64,000 nucleotides of DNA from Umbilicaria muhlenbergii (Eukaryota; Ascomycota; Lecanoromycetes; Umbilicariales; Umbilicariaceae): the NCBI GenBank assembly GCA_000611775.1, contig KK106982.1, positions 5,660,391 to 5,724,390 of the forward strand, written 5' to 3'. The notes beneath the pieces are model-generated. The model saw only the letters and a list, made by a program, of their open reading frames with translations, was not told the origin of the DNA and ran no database searches. Numbering within the stretch: the stretch's first letter is position 1; each line of letters starts with the position of its first letter. The position numbers and the translations under genes are program-made. Below are positions 23,669-36,546 of this stretch, piece after piece.

Positions 23669-24254
23669 TTGAGGGGGGGGGTGTTCGCTCTTCTGATATA
23701 GGGGATGGGTGACCTGGTTTTGCGGTTACGTCGGCTTTGTGTCTAGAGGCGTTATATTCGTCCAAGGCAAGGGGAGATAGATGACTTTCGCGGGAACGTG
23801 CCAAAAGATAGACTGGGTGTTTCGTGGACTTTGAGGAATGAAATTAGACAGCAGGGATATAAAAATTCGACTAGAACATAGGCAAAGGGAGATCATAGAA
23901 AGCAGATTTGTCTTCATCCGCGGCGAAGGATAGATGATAACGATATCGACACTCTTCAGTGCTATCGAAACTTTGCTGTAGCGCTCCGCACATAATTATA
24001 TCTCTATAGGATCATTGCCTGCTTAATGAGTGTAGCTCGGGGCGCTATCTTGTGAGAGCGCTTGTCTATGCTATAAGTTCTAGGGTACCACAACCCAGAG
24101 CATAAGACAGAGGGCTTGCTAAAAGAATGCACATTAAGAAGTACAGTCACAGCATGACCCAAGGAGAACCCACAAAAACCGTAGGATAAGCAGGGCTTCC
24201 CAGGTTGATTGGCACCAATTCATGCTCTCCAAACACCGGGGGCCCTTTCCAACC
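23669..24254. other. Convergent 3' flanks
   Basis: This lies between the stops of SER2 (plus) and the KEN-box protein gene (minus). No gene supported. Confidence 0.5.
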
Positions 24255-26058
24255 TCAGAATCCTCCATACGCCTCCCCTTGAATCGTGTAATCAAATTCC
24301 GCCCCTTCAGCCTCTTCCACGAAAGCTTCAGGCGTGCACATTTCCTCGCTCTCATCGTGCGTTCCAAGAATTCTCCTCTCCTTTCCCATTTTCCGCTTCC
24401 CTTTCACCAAATCTCCACGTCCAGACATTGGCGAGGTATTTTCCCCTAAGATGTCATTGTCGTAGTAGCTCGCACATCTAGCTTTCGGTCTCTTCGGACC
24501 ACGGCCTTTGCGGAAACATGTCACGTCTGGACTCAGCTGTACATCGTTTAATTCGACAGGGTCTTCATGGATGTCGAAGGTGCTGTTACCGTCAGGCTTG
24601 TGCGCCGGAAGTGGGACCGAAGAGGTCCGGTTTCCAGTGACACGAGTCGTTTTGCCAGCCATTGTACGATTGCTTTCCAGCGAGGCTGTGGGTTGATTCT
24701 TTTTCCGTCTTGTCGGCGCGACTGCAAAAAGGCCGCGGGGTGTGTGGGGATGCTGAAAGCGGGATGCAGATGAAGATGTGATCGGGAGCTTTGTGCGAGA
24801 TGGGGTTTCAATAGGGCGCAGCGCAGAAGTATGAAACCCTAGGGGAGAGCTCAAAGGTAGAGGAGTGAGTATCGGCGGAGGACCGGCGAGTGGTGATGGT
24901 AGGGGGTGAACGTTCTCTTTATTGCTGGATGCTCGGGAGAGAGAGCGGCGGCTTTCATCCAAGGGCGAAAAAGCACCTTCTTCAAAGTAGTAGGCCTGAG
25001 GTACCACCGGTATATCGTGGAGGCCTCCTTGATCGTCACCTCCAGAGCAGGGCAGCTGAGGCTCACAAGCAGTGCTCACGTCTGCTACCGAGGATGAGTT
25101 AGACACATCGTTAAGCCATGCTTCGATGAAGAATTTGTTAGTCTTGTTAGGCTCAAGCTGTGGTACTGATATGATCAGTGGTACCCCGTGGCTAGAGTGG
25201 CATTCTCCGTCATCCACATCACCGCCTTCCACAGGAGGCGAGGAGGGAAAGTCTCTTAGTCGGGTGTCTAGGTCAGATCCTGAGTTTGAGGCCTCTTCGA
25301 TTATCGCAGCTGGCATCTCAAAGCCACTGCTGGGTGGGTCCCGGTTGCCGCGGTCAACGTACTTGGCTCCGCAAGGGGTATCAATGTAAGGTATTGGAGT
25401 TGGGAAAACTTGATCATAAGGAATCGCAGGTGGAGTAGGTGCGGCTGTGGTTGGCAACGCTGGCTCAAGCCTCGCTTCGGATGCGCCTCCAATACGTTGT
25501 GGCCTGAGAAGTGAGTCGGCGCCGATTGGAGTCGTGTTTCGTGTAACCCTATTCTTATGCTGTGAAAGTGGTAAACGAGACCTCCTTGTATTTGCTGAGA
25601 TATGCCGTGACGGAGTCGTTAAGGTCTCCTGCAGCCCTGCAGAAGCCTCCTGGAAGATCTTCGCCATCTTCGTGCTGTGGCTCAAGGTTTTGGCTGAGCG
25701 CGAAAGATCTGGCGTATGACCTCTCCTTTTGCCAATGTTAGAGCCATGTCTCCTTGGCGTGGATGGGAATATCGGCGCCGCTTGCTCCCATTTCGATATC
25801 GAAGCGTTGGGCTCAGCAACTTCAGACGATAGATCAGGGTAGATGACCTCAAGGTCTCGAGGGTCTGGTCGAGGGTCTGGGTGTAACGATCAGTACGTCA
25901 ACGCTTCGAACTCCGCGTCGTTGAAACCCAGCATGAGGCCGCATACCCTCATCAGTCAATGTCCGCATGGGGCGGGAGGTTTGGGAGCACACATCGGAGG
26001 ATTGAAGGCTAAGGCTAAGGCATGATGCATGTACTAAGGCTGAGGGATCGTTCTGCAT
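24255..26058 (-). CDS. Disordered protein with KEN box, function unknown
   Basis: There are two exons, 26058-25947 and 25876-24255 (intron 70 nt, GTATGC..CCAG), for 577 residues in frame. The spliced N-terminus reads MRTLTDE then DPRPDPRDLEVIYPDLS. The protein is low in hydrophobics, rich in Ser/Pro/Thr, with many SP/TP sites and basic patches (APTRRKKNQP, KGRGPKRPKARC). It has a KEN box in SRASSNKENVHPLPSP (residues 357-359) and a D-box-like RxxL in HTPRGLFAV. A folded-looking island, NKTNKFFIEAWLNDVSNSSS, lies in the middle. A KEN box plus proline-directed sites is typical of substrates of the anaphase-promoting complex, so a cell-cycle role is possible, but I do not recognise the family. 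An ATG (25667) inside exon 2 is a less likely start. Confidence 0.65.
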
Positions 26059-28440
26059 GACGGGTTCCTGCAGATGATGGAACTTGTTGAGACGTCACTG
26101 AATGCAACAATGCAAGGATTGAAAATCGTGCAAAAGAGCCTGGAAACGCCAGCGGCCGGTTACTCAATGGGAAATAGAGAGGAGTTGTGATACGGACAAA
26201 GAGAGTAAGATGAGGAGGAATCTGCTGAACGGTGAAAGCGGGCTATGGAAGTACAGAAAAGCCAGTAAACAATGTTTCAAGCAGTCTACAAAGCTCTTGC
26301 CTAGAAGAGAGAGTCATTCGATGTAGAGAGGATTTTGACACTTGAGATATGGCAGGTCCGACAGGAAGCGAATGGCCTCGCAGGGAAACCATCCCATCCA
26401 AGGGAAGAACGAAAGAAGACGCTGGTGGAGCTGGAAGGAGCAACAGTACTAAACATGCTACTGCCTCATGGAGCAGAGTCCTTCGTGACGTTTGAGCAAC
26501 ACCGAAAGAGACAAGGAAAACGTGGCCCTAGTATTTGCAAACCTGCCGTAGCGGAACGAGGGAGGCATCGCCACCAAGCTGTGACGGCAGGATGATCTCA
26601 TGATGAGCTGCTGGAGAAGTCGATGGTTCGTCGCCACGGGGGCACAGGAAAGGTAGGTAGGAATGGTACGTATGCGTGAACATAGCCCGAGTGGCAAAGT
26701 GCTTTGCTTGAGTTGCTCGAATTGAAGCAGCATGAAGGGTACGGGCATGATCTGTTACGGATTGATTGAGGCGCATCAGTCGCGTTTCACTGGGCAAGTT
26801 GCTGTACGCATGTGGGGTGGGGATGGGCGCGTGTCCTTGGGCGTGGTCATCAAGCCACCCAAGGATCCTTGGGTGGCTTAAGAAGTACGGAGTACATGTA
26901 GATGTGCAGGCCCAGTCGAAGTCTGAGCATTTGTTCCGTCATCATTTGTACTCTTACCAGGGAGGCATGATGCGAATCATGCAAGACGAACGGCGAGGTT
27001 GGATAAATGTGTGTCATCCATATGCCACGGAGAGAGATCCGAGAAGCACGGGGGTGAAACACCGACCGCCAGCCTACCTTATCCCTCTGATAAGATACTT
27101 GTCGAGAGTGGAGTGCAGCAGCTATGCCCCGGCAACGTGAAACCCGCAGCGGAGGAGGCAGGAACCTTGGCTCGAAGTGACGCCCCACGCTGGATCCAAT
27201 CACACCCGAGGAAGAAACTTACATGCTCCCAATCCTCGCTCCTTCAATCATATGCAGGCCCATCTCTGGATCTGATACTGGCGTCATGGCACTCTTGTTG
27301 TCATGTTCTAATTAAACCCATGCATTTCCTGGGGGCTGAAGCCAGGTCTCTCACACGTACGGCGTCCGTATCCTTTCAACCCGACTCAACCTTCAAGCGC
27401 AAGCCGTTCCCCTCCACTTAGCGAACCTCTCATCTCTGCACTCCACTGGCTCGGTTTCCCGTGCGCCAGGGTTTGACTGGTGAACAGGGTCTTACTACAG
27501 GGATGATCCCAGCCCCGGCGGGCAATATTCAGACATGCACACATGGCATAGCCGGTGATGCGCTCCCTCCCTGGGCCATGTCATTACGCCAGATGCGCCA
27601 CCAATCCCCCGTACTGCTCCACAAAACGCCGCCGAACATGCCCCGCCGTTCAGAGACTAAGACGCCCCCGGTCCGTCTGCTCCACGGTAGTCCGTCTCGT
27701 CCTTCCGCCACGCACCCTTTCATTTACTCGCAGTCCTCGCACATCCTTCCATGCCCTGGATGCCGTCGACGCGAGTCGGTCGAAGAGGTCACCTTCAAGC
27801 CTTGCGGTGCAGCCCCCGGCGACGTGCTCTGACTGGCTGATTGGACAACCCCCCATCTCATCTCTTCATATCCACTTCACCCATTCCTCTGCTCTGCTCG
27901 TGTCTGGACGTGCCTTGCCTGGACTTCCCATGCTGTTTCGTGACCTACATTCACCTTGCGCGTCACGCATTACACAATATCGTCGACGGGCTTGACGCTT
28001 TGTCTGCTTCCCTTCAGATTCTTAGCTGGCTGCGCTGTTTTCTTATCAAACGGCTTGTCCAAAATGCGCTTCTTGCGATTATAACTACCACGAGCCGAGG
28101 GACTTCCTTGGCATTGATTTGGTTAGACCGCTCTCAGATAGCAATACAGCAAGTCGATTCTTTTCACTCTCGATTCTCAAATCTATCCTTGCGACGTCGC
28201 TAGAGCGAACGGTATCAATATTGTCTCGGAAGACCCAATTTCGGCCACCGGTTGGCTACATGAAAGTGCTTTGGTCACTCTTTGAACAGTGGATATTAAC
28301 TCTCGTGGCTGCCACCGCTACTGGAGCACGAAGCCTAGGAAGTAGAGTTTTGATTTCGACGTGGGACCTAGGAGATTATACAACCGAAAGGAGTGCTGCA
28401 CAGTCTGTTGGAAAAACTGAACGACGAGCGAGTGGGTTAG
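26059..28440. other. Largest intergenic region (2.4 kb)
   Basis: This lies between divergently transcribed genes, so it holds both promoters and probably long 5' leaders. Short frames on both strands carry no motifs and mostly lack ATG. It contains the perfect 28-bp palindrome listed separately. The stretch 27600-28100 is C/T-rich on the plus strand, as often seen in fungal promoters and 5' leaders. Confidence 0.5.
26852..26879. repeat. Perfect 28-bp palindrome
   Basis: The left arm AAGCCACCCAAGGA (26852-26865) is the exact reverse complement of the right arm TCCTTGGGTGGCTT (26866-26879), with no spacer. It lies about 790 bp upstream of the KEN-box gene and 1.56 kb upstream of the EGF-like gene. 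Confidence 0.95.
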
Positions 28441-31325
28441 ATGAATCAGGAACCTCGAGCGCCTGGCCGGCAGGACAACGGCCAAGGAAGTGGGCAATAT
28501 GGGGGTTCTCAAGGCCAGAAGGGTTCTGTCACGCGCGCTAGGCAGATAGCGCGCGTTGGGGAGGCTGGCCTGTTATCAGAGCAAATGTTGGAGCCCGTTG
28601 AGCTTGAGGGCGTCGAAGTGACCTCGCCGGGGAACCCGATACATCGGCCACGCCTCGGGACTGATGAGTTTCCCATCCAACATCCACCGCCAGATCCGTC
28701 GCCCCAATTCCAACCGCCGAATGCAGCAAGCCCAAGTCGGAAGCCCCTACCAATTGGGGTCGCGATATCAGAGCCGGCCTCGTCCGCGCAGTGGCCGTTC
28801 CGTGGGGGCGATAACGCCCCGAAAGTGGCAAGCAATAGTCAATTGGGTGAGCGTAGTATTGGCAGAGGAGCGCCACCGCAACGGCCACCAAGACCGAGTT
28901 ATTCGCCACCTTTACCGGATCCCCTAATGGTTCAAGAAAACACACCAGCTATTCAAGCACCTCAATCTCAAATCAAATCGGAAGAGATGCAGCAGCATAC
29001 ATCGGGGCAATCGCCACAATATTGGGAGAACGATCATCAAGCAAGATCAAGTCGAGACTCAGGGCCCCTCCGCACCGCGTTAGGCTCCCCAACTAGTTTC
29101 AGCAGGCCCTCAACATCCTCGTCTATTGGGCCGATTCCCGATTTCCCAAGTCCTGTCGTATCTCTACCGCCGATACCGCCGATAAGACGAGCGGCACATT
29201 TAGGGCCTCCGCCGTCGGCGCGGAGAGGCGCATCGTCATATTACTCACAAACTTCATACGTTACACCCATCCCGGAAGAAATACCTGAAACAGGACATGG
29301 CTCATTTGCCTCAAGTCACGTCATTCCTACGAGTTGGGGCGATGGTCCACCCGAGTTCTATCTTGGGCTGGACGAAGACGAGGAAGAGGAAGAGGAAGAG
29401 GAAGAGCTGCCAGAAAAGCAGGATGGGAAATTATCCGGGAGCGGAGACATTGATGACGGAAACGAGCTGCTGAGGAGTGCAAGCTTGGGCAAGCGACAGA
29501 AACCATCCTTGACCACGATAGGAAGTCCAGACCCGTCGCAACGGAAAGCTCTGCAGAATGAGGGCAACAAGCCCCGGGCAGGCAGCCAGACCGCTGCTGC
29601 AGTTGAAAATGCTGGCGGTGCAACGACTACAAGCCTAGTTTCTCCTCTAGAGGAGAAAAATGCCCCTGGTGACATGGACGAAGGAACGTTCTTTGAGTCG
29701 TCGGGCGAAGAAACTGCACAGAAGCTTCCAAATGCCTTGGCAAAGGAGACAAATTCCTCCGCTCAGAGAGCTCGTACACCTGTATCCGCTTATGCGGACC
29801 CACATATGGATCAAAGGCTTGGAAGCTTTGAGAGAGGGAGTACCTTGCACTCCAGCGGCTCATCCTCGCCATTCACGCTCCCTACGCCGCCAATGAGTGG
29901 AAAGACCGGACTCCGGCGCCCACCACCACTTAACCTTGGGCCGACTCGAGACGCGGATGTCAGAGGGAGTCTGACAAGTCTTCCAGATTTGATCAGGCGG
30001 GCTACTAAACTTGCGTCGAACCTTGACCGTGGAAAGACCGCTAGTCGGTTGGGAATGTGGGACATGTTCAACACTGGTGAGGGTATCGAGAAGGGCGGTT
30101 CCCGTAAGTTTCTCTACTATATCAGAATATGTCAATTTCCACGCCTCTAACTTTCCTAGCAACCGCCCGTCGGGGTTCGGGCTCCCTCTCTGACATGTTG
30201 GCTTCCTTCCCACCTCCTGGACTATCGACTCCCGTGGGGGCAGAGCCGCGATCACGGTGGACTTCGACTTTCAATAACTCAAACCTTGCGTTTGACCAAA
30301 GTTCGTTCCCACCGGATTCCACCTCGGGCCGCAATACAAAGTCCAGTGAACGTCACCTGTGTGGAATGCGCAGATGGGTCTTCCTTCTTCTCTGCGTCAT
30401 TGTCTTCCTCCTCATCGCTGCTGCTGTTATCCTTCCAGTTACTCTCACAATTCTTCCACGGCGCCACTCCCAACTGACCCTTGCTTCCTGCCAGAAAAGT
30501 ATGCCCTGTGAGAATGGTGGCACCAGCGTCATTAGTGTGAATACGTGTCGCTGCGTGTGTGCTAACCTACTTACGGGTTCAACATGCACCGTCGCTGGAG
30601 ATAACGGATGCGTGACTACTGATACCGACTCCTTCAAAAATGTCACCGTCGGCAGCGGTATACCCAACCTGCTCTCCAGCTCCCAGTCCAACTTCAGCAT
30701 CCCGCTCAACTCATCCAAACTCCTCGTCCTATTTAGTTATAGCAACATGTCCTGTACCTGGGAGAACGCGCTGGTGACATTCAACGGCATGTCCTCTCGG
30801 CGTTCCGTCCCACTCCACGAAGCGAACCTCATCGAATCTCTTGCAGCACCGCCTTCACCCCCTCTCGTCACCTCAACACCTGTACTCCCCCGCGCAGCAG
30901 AGTCAAGCACCGACCTCGAAACCCCCGACATTACCCCTCGAGACACGAACTTAATCTCCGGCGCCATCACCTCCAGCGGCATCCTCCTAGCCGCCCCAGC
31001 CACCACCCAAGCAGCCCCAACCCCTTCCACCACCGCAACCGGAACGTCACCCGCCCCCTCCTCCTCCTCCAGCACTCCATCCACCAGCAGCGCCGGCACC
31101 CCCGTCACAGACGTGATGCTGAATTTCGCCCGTGTGGCCGTCTTGTTCATCTTCCAGGAAACGGACTTGGACACTGCGGTTGTGGCGCAACAGAAGCTGC
31201 AGAGTCAGTTGATGGGGTCGACGCTGGGGGAAACGTCGGTGGCGTGGGGGAAGATTGTGGTGCATTTTGGGAATCACTCGGTCGCGTTGGGGGATGGGAC
31301 TGTGGTTGGGGGTGGGAACGGCTGA
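28441..31325 (+). CDS. Single-pass membrane protein with EGF-like motif
   Basis: There are two exons, 28441-30103 and 30160-31325 (intron 56 nt, GTAAGT..CTAG), for 942 residues. The first 620 residues are disordered, Pro/Ser/Gln-rich, with a Glu run in GLDEDEEEEEEE near residue 305 encoded by a GAGGAA-type repeat. One membrane segment, WVFLLLCVIVFLLIAAAVIL, is near residues 626-650. It is followed by an EGF-like module: LASCQKSMPCENGGTSV and NTCRCVCANLLTGSTC. The outer part is Ser/Thr-rich (likely O-mannosylated) with several N-glycosylation sequons such as NVT, NFS, NSS and NMS. The architecture matches uncharacterised fungal 'EGF-like domain' membrane glycoproteins. A surface-sensing or wall-anchoring role is inference. 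Confidence 0.8.
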
Positions 31326-32625
31326 CGTTTCGAACGACACTTCCACAATCCGATCACGACTATGTTGGTTTCGAGGATTTGAGATGCTTCATCATGTCTC
31401 TTCGGTTTATTTCTCGTTGATCATTTTCTTTCCTGATACCCCCTGGGCGGCGCACCAACTATTTTCTCGGGTCTTGGGAATAGACTACGTTTTATCTAAG
31501 TAATTATTTCACGGATCTTTTTCGGCGAATCTTTGGGGGGCTTCCTGCATAGCGTTTTCTACCCCCAACCATTTCCAACTTCTTTCACACCGCTCTCCTA
31601 GCGCGTGCGTATGTGTATAGATTAAATAGGACGTTCAGGACACCCCCCGGCGCGGGGCAGCGGAATTTATAGATTAGTAGGATAATGGTAATCGATTGGA
31701 TATTTCGGTGGTGCTCTTTTCAGAATCCAGACTGGATCGAAACCTCATGATCCTCCATACGAACATGCATACGGGTACCTCCTACCTCTTACCTCTTTCA
31801 TCCCCGCCCCCTTCGAGGTCTACGACGCAGGAGACCAGTGAACAAACAAAGGGCTGTGGAAGGCATCGGGCGGGGTCGGGGGCGGCGCTGGCGGCGTGGG
31901 CGAGGAGTCGTGCCCGATTGATGCTGAGGCAACACGGGGTCAGAAGGGGTAAGAAGGGGTAAGGGCAGCATAGGCCCCCCGCGTGATAAACGACGCAAGT
32001 GATCCGTCTCTCGTCGGCGGAATACGAACCGTGGCGAACGCCGGAAGCACAGCCAGGAAGGAGGGGGAGAACCCATTGTGTCACGACGCCGGAAGCACAG
32101 CCGGGAAAGGGGGGAGTTGCGTATACGAGGAGGTTTGGTTTGGTCTGGTTTCGGTCGGTGAGGAAGATGGGGGCGAGGGGCAGTGCGTTGGAAGGAATCC
32201 CTAAGGGGGTCATGAATAGATAGATGGGTGAAATTAATTAAACTTCGTATCGTTCTATATCCATCTACCCCATCTACTTACACAGAACAGACACACCCCG
32301 AGACCCCGTAATTACTTTAACCGCAACCGACGAAGAGGCCCATTCGTACCCGCCGGCTCTGTACCATAACCTCCCCTCCCTTTTCCCACCCGTCCGGTCC
32401 GTCCTGTATGGGCATGTACTCGCCCGCCAGCCCGTCCCAAATGGTGTACAAACTAGCACATGAAAGTAACGAAGCCTGGTTTCCGATCCCACCGTGCCTT
32501 ATGCCCATCGCAGATGCCCAAAATAAATATTACAAATGTATGCGTTGTGCGGAAATGCCCACGCCCCGTTCTGTGTCGAAGGATGGAAAATGAAGTAGGT
32601 ACAGGAAATATGTGAATGTCGATAT
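31326..32625. other. Convergent 3' flanks, 1.3 kb
   Basis: This lies between the EGF-like gene (plus) and SEC2 (minus). It contains an imperfect direct duplication at 32038-32102. Open frames here are short and motif-free. Confidence 0.5.
32038..32102. repeat. Short direct repeat, two copies
   Basis: The 17-mer ACGCCGGAAGCACAGCC occurs at 32038-32054 and 32086-32102, 48 bp apart, and both copies continue into similar G/A-rich sequence. Confidence 0.9.
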
Positions 32626-34811
32626 TTAGAAGTCGAACGCACCCGGGATGGTGATGGATAGCCTTTGCTCACCGGCCTGTGGCGAAGTTGCGGACCGTTG
32701 ACCATCCGACGTCGTTTCGGGGGTTGGATTCTCGGCCGTGCTCACTTTCAACGAATCCCTTAGATTGTTGCGAAGTTGCTTCGAAGGCTCGTCTTCCGGA
32801 CTGGGTATGTCGGGTGTAACATCCTCAAATATGGGAGCGTTCTTGGCGGTCTCCCAGTTGTCGTCGACGTCCTCCGCCTGTGAGATGACGATATTGCCAA
32901 TAGAAACACGTCTCTCGTCCGAGTGAAATGGATCTTCGTTCGATACTCGAACTGGTGCAGCGGCACCGTCGGTAGACAGCTTGGAGCCTTCGGGACCATT
33001 TTCCGGCTTTGCATCCTCAACCGAGCTGCGTGGCGACTTCGGTGCGTGAAGGAATGCAGGGACGACGCCCCCACCCACTCGTGCCCAGAACATGCGCTCT
33101 CGCAACCGTACACTCTCCTCCCAAGCCACTTTCTCCCCTTCGACTCCATCGGTCCTCCAGTGGCCGTCCCTGAGCATGCGCAAGAATCCAAGGAAATCAC
33201 AGCATGCCCGTACCCGGTTGAGGCAGTAGTGGCAGAGGGGATATCGTTGAGCGGTTTCGTTCTCGCTTGTCCGGAAACGGTGGGTTCTGCTGTATGCTTC
33301 ATCCTTTCGATGCTCGCCACACAAGGAGCACGGGTGATTGTATCGCTTCGCTGCAGCTGGCATAGGCTCCACAACCAAGCCTCCCTCGCTCATGCTGCTG
33401 ATGACTGATCTTCGAACGAGCCATGAAAGGCCTGGCGCCGTGTCGAGGCGTAGGGTAGGCTCAATATCTTCAACAAGAGCGCGCTTATAAAAGCGAGTCT
33501 CCTTCAACGGTACGGTCGGCGTCGGTGGGTCCCTGGCGGAGACGCTGGAGTTGGGAGATTGGTTGTTCGGTGTAGCTGGTGTGGAAGGGTAGGTACCGGG
33601 AGCAGAGAGTGAGGAAGTTGAGCCATTTGAGGGCAAGTGGCCCGAAGGATGTGTTGGCTCACGGTTCGTTAAGTTGCCAATGCCCAAAGCATTTAAGCCA
33701 CTGTACGTACCACTGGTAGCTCGGCTTGGTGGTGTTGAGTTCCGCGGTATTTGCAGCAGTGCGTGGAAATCGTCGTAGGATTGCAAGTCCGTTCGAAGTA
33801 CCGGATGAAGCAGATACGTGAAACTAGTCGGCGGTGCAGGAGGAACATCATCCTGTCCGGGAGTATTAGGCGATACGTTGAAGGCTTCGAAGATCTTGCT
33901 GAAATGATCGTGATGCGGCATCGCAGGGGTGGAAGGAGCAGTGGAGACATTCGCGTTGCTCTCGTGGTCGTCACGATCCAAGGACATCTGCTGCATCACC
34001 ATCTTGAGCTCCGCGAGTTGCTCTTGATGTGATGCGAGTAAAAGTTCGGTGTCGTTGAGCTGTGCTCGAAGCGCCTCGTTTCGCCGCTCCGCAGCCTCGC
34101 GTTCTTTGCGTGCGGCAGCAACCATCTACCTCGTGTTAGCCAAATTCGAAATGCATCAATGACTTCACCAACCTGGTTTGCTTCCTCGAACAAAGCCGTT
34201 GTCAGTGTCTCCAACTCCAACTCGATGCCCTTCTTATCCTTCTCCGCTACACTCCTCTGTTTCTTCTCATCCGCAAGCTTCGACTTGAGCTCCATGGTCT
34301 CATGGTCCATATCAGCTTTCCTGACCAAGATCCCCCGGGCCACCATGTCTGCATGTTCCTGCGCTGCAGCCTCAAGCTGTCCCACCCGCGCCCTCGCCGC
34401 TTCGAGTTCATGGCGGGTGGCAGCGAGGGTATCGTCTAGGTTTGTCTGGTGATTTATGGCGCTGATGAGCTTATTGCTTAGATTGGCCACTTCGTTGCTT
34501 AGATCGGGATGGTGTGGGGACGTCGAATTCCTCCTGGATAGACTTGGAGATGCGCCGGGAGTTCGAGGATCCGGTAGAGTGCTAAGTGTTTCTGTGTCAT
34601 GCTGGGATCGCGGGGGTAGCCCGGGGGCACTGGTGACAGTGGCCATGTGGGGAAGAGCAGAAGTCGAGCTGGATCTCGAAGTTGCTTTTCGCGGTTTCGA
34701 CGAAGCAGGCACGGAGGATAATGATCTTAAGTGTGGAGTAGAGCGTGATGAGCTAAAGAGCCCGTGCTGGCTCCGGCCTGAGGGGAACAGGAAGCTGTGT
34801 GACAGTGTCAT
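32626..34811 (-). CDS. SEC2: Sec2-type Rab GDP/GTP exchange factor
   Basis: Activates the exocytic Rab (Sec4/Rab8 type) on secretory vesicles and so drives polarised growth. Exon 1 is 34811-34173 and exon 2 is 34125-32626, with a 47-nt intron; the product is 712 residues. After a Ser-rich head, a long coiled coil (residues about 105-265) carries the GEF signature: LSNKLISAINHQTNLDDTL, KADMDHETMELKSKLADEK, LTTALFEEANQMVAAARKE (across the splice) and LAELKMVMQQM. A Cys-rich C-terminal block follows near residue 480: NHPCSLCGEHRKDEAYS and PLCHYCLNRVRACCDFLGFL, as in fungal Sec2 and GRAB/Rabin proteins. The TSFTYLLHPVLRTDLQSYDD block is also family-typical. Confidence 0.88.
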
Positions 34812-35424
34812 CAGCCCATGTCTCTCGTGAAGATCGCCTGAGTGTGTACGACGGTGGGAGAGCGAGGAAACGTACTCAGCCAGCTTGCAATGCGTATGTT
34901 TGAATGAAAATGGGGTTGACAGTGCGCGGTCCGCAAGCGCCGTGTCTAGTCTCTAGATGGCGGTTTCCTGGACAGGCTGCTTCGGTTACAGAAAAATAGT
35001 CCGCAGGATCTCAGCGACATCCGCGAGCGAGATTGTACTTGGGGATGTTAACTTCGAGACTCGCTCGTTGCCCGTCGGATTCTCATCGTGCGAGAGGGAT
35101 TAGATACGAGGGGAGTGGAGGCGAGTTGAGGAGGAGTTTGAGCTCTGGGAGATCAGCGGCCAGCGTCCAGCGTGGGGCTGCAGTTCTGCTTCTGTTTGTT
35201 CTCTTTTTCGCTTAGCTCGACACACTTGAACTCGGCACAGCTTTGAACCGGGCGTGAGGTGCTCCCAGGCTATCCTGGCTACGGGGCGAAGTCAAAGACG
35301 GCATTATTGCTGCATGTGGCCAATCAAGTCGTCGCATTGTCCCGCTTGACGAAGCCACGACAGCCAAACAAACGGTGCAGCCGAATCATGCTCGCACTGG
35401 CGTCCATATTCCGTCCGGCCTGAC

Positions 35425-35445
35425 GTAACACGTAACACGTAACAC
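35425..35445. repeat. Tandem repeat, 3 x GTAACAC
   Basis: There are three perfect 7-bp copies in a row. Confidence 0.9.
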
Positions 35446-35811
35446 GATCCCTACAGATGGCACATGCATTACCTTATGCTGCAGACGTGCAGGTCAGCGT
35501 TGCGGTTAAATGACTTATGCGCCAGGACGGGGACAGGCCCACAGGCAGACGGGCCAAGGTGGTGCCCAGTGACGGTCGAAAGATGCCTCTTGCAGGCAGC
35601 AAGATCTACCTCAGCCTGACCCCTTGGGATGGCAGAGGAATCACGAGAAACTTCATCGCCATACCGCCTTTCTGCACATGTTCCTGCGGGGCTCATATCT
35701 TCAACACAGCCCTTGCTGTGCCTTTCGTTGCCGTCCTCACGTAGCACGCTATCCGCCAACGAGGACTCGAGAGGGGTCCTCGTCAAGTGCGACCCCCAAT
35801 ATCGGTACGGC

Positions 35812-35850
35812 GCAGCAGCACAGCAGCAGCACAGCAGCAGCACACAGCAG
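35812..35850. repeat. Tandem repeat, 3 x GCAGCAGCACA plus CAG tail
   Basis: Three perfect 11-bp copies (35812-35844) are followed by CAGCAG. It is intergenic, not in a supported coding frame. Confidence 0.9.
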
Positions 35851-36546
35851 GCGCATGCATAAGGCCCATGATTACTGCTACTCGATTTAGAAGCCGTCTG
35901 GTCCGCCGCCGTTTGTATGCATCATTGATCCAGTGCAGACAGCAGGCTGCGATGAGTCCATGCACTCTCACTTACACGTACCTACCTTGACATTACCCCA
36001 ACGCATATGCACACCTCACCCTACTGCCGTCCACCACTAAGAATCCATGTCCCTCCAACGTAGGCAAAGTCACGTCTCTCGAAATCGGATCGTCAGATCC
36101 CGTGATCTGTAGCTACATCCATCGCACTGTTGTCGATACTCTCGCCGCTCTTGCCTCGACCAGCATGGAAAGATGGAATTAGGACATCTCTATTACGGAA
36201 GACCTCCGAAGTAGCACCTAGCGTAGCAAGTGATCGAAAGTAATTGCTGTCGTACATAATGACACCCGATAATTTGATAGCGTGATGCTGCTTCCTTTGT
36301 GCACCTGCACAATGAACATCACGCCCTTTGGGCTGGGGGCACACTTCACTTCGCCGACGTGGATAGTATCACAGGGCGCAAACTTTGCAGTTAATCACCC
36401 GCATTGGCTACGAGCCACTTCTACACGTCTTGTAATATCGAATCACCCGTGACGACAAGGTATCTTAACGGGCTTGAGACAATTCCGAACGCCTCAACGC
36501 TCCTATGCATGCCATGACAACTGGCAAGACAGCCAGAACATCCTCC

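Larger units (their letters stand above)
34812..36546. other. Intergenic, 1.7 kb, with two short tandem repeats
   Basis: This is the 5' flank of SEC2 and the 3' flank of the SF3a1 gene. It contains a 7-bp tandem repeat (35425-35445) and an 11-bp CAG-rich tandem repeat (35812-35844). No ORF has family-like content. Confidence 0.5.

Noticed and set aside
35812-35850. CAG repeat as a coding poly-Gln tract
   Set aside because: No supported ORF covers it; the surrounding frames are short and lack start codons or motifs.
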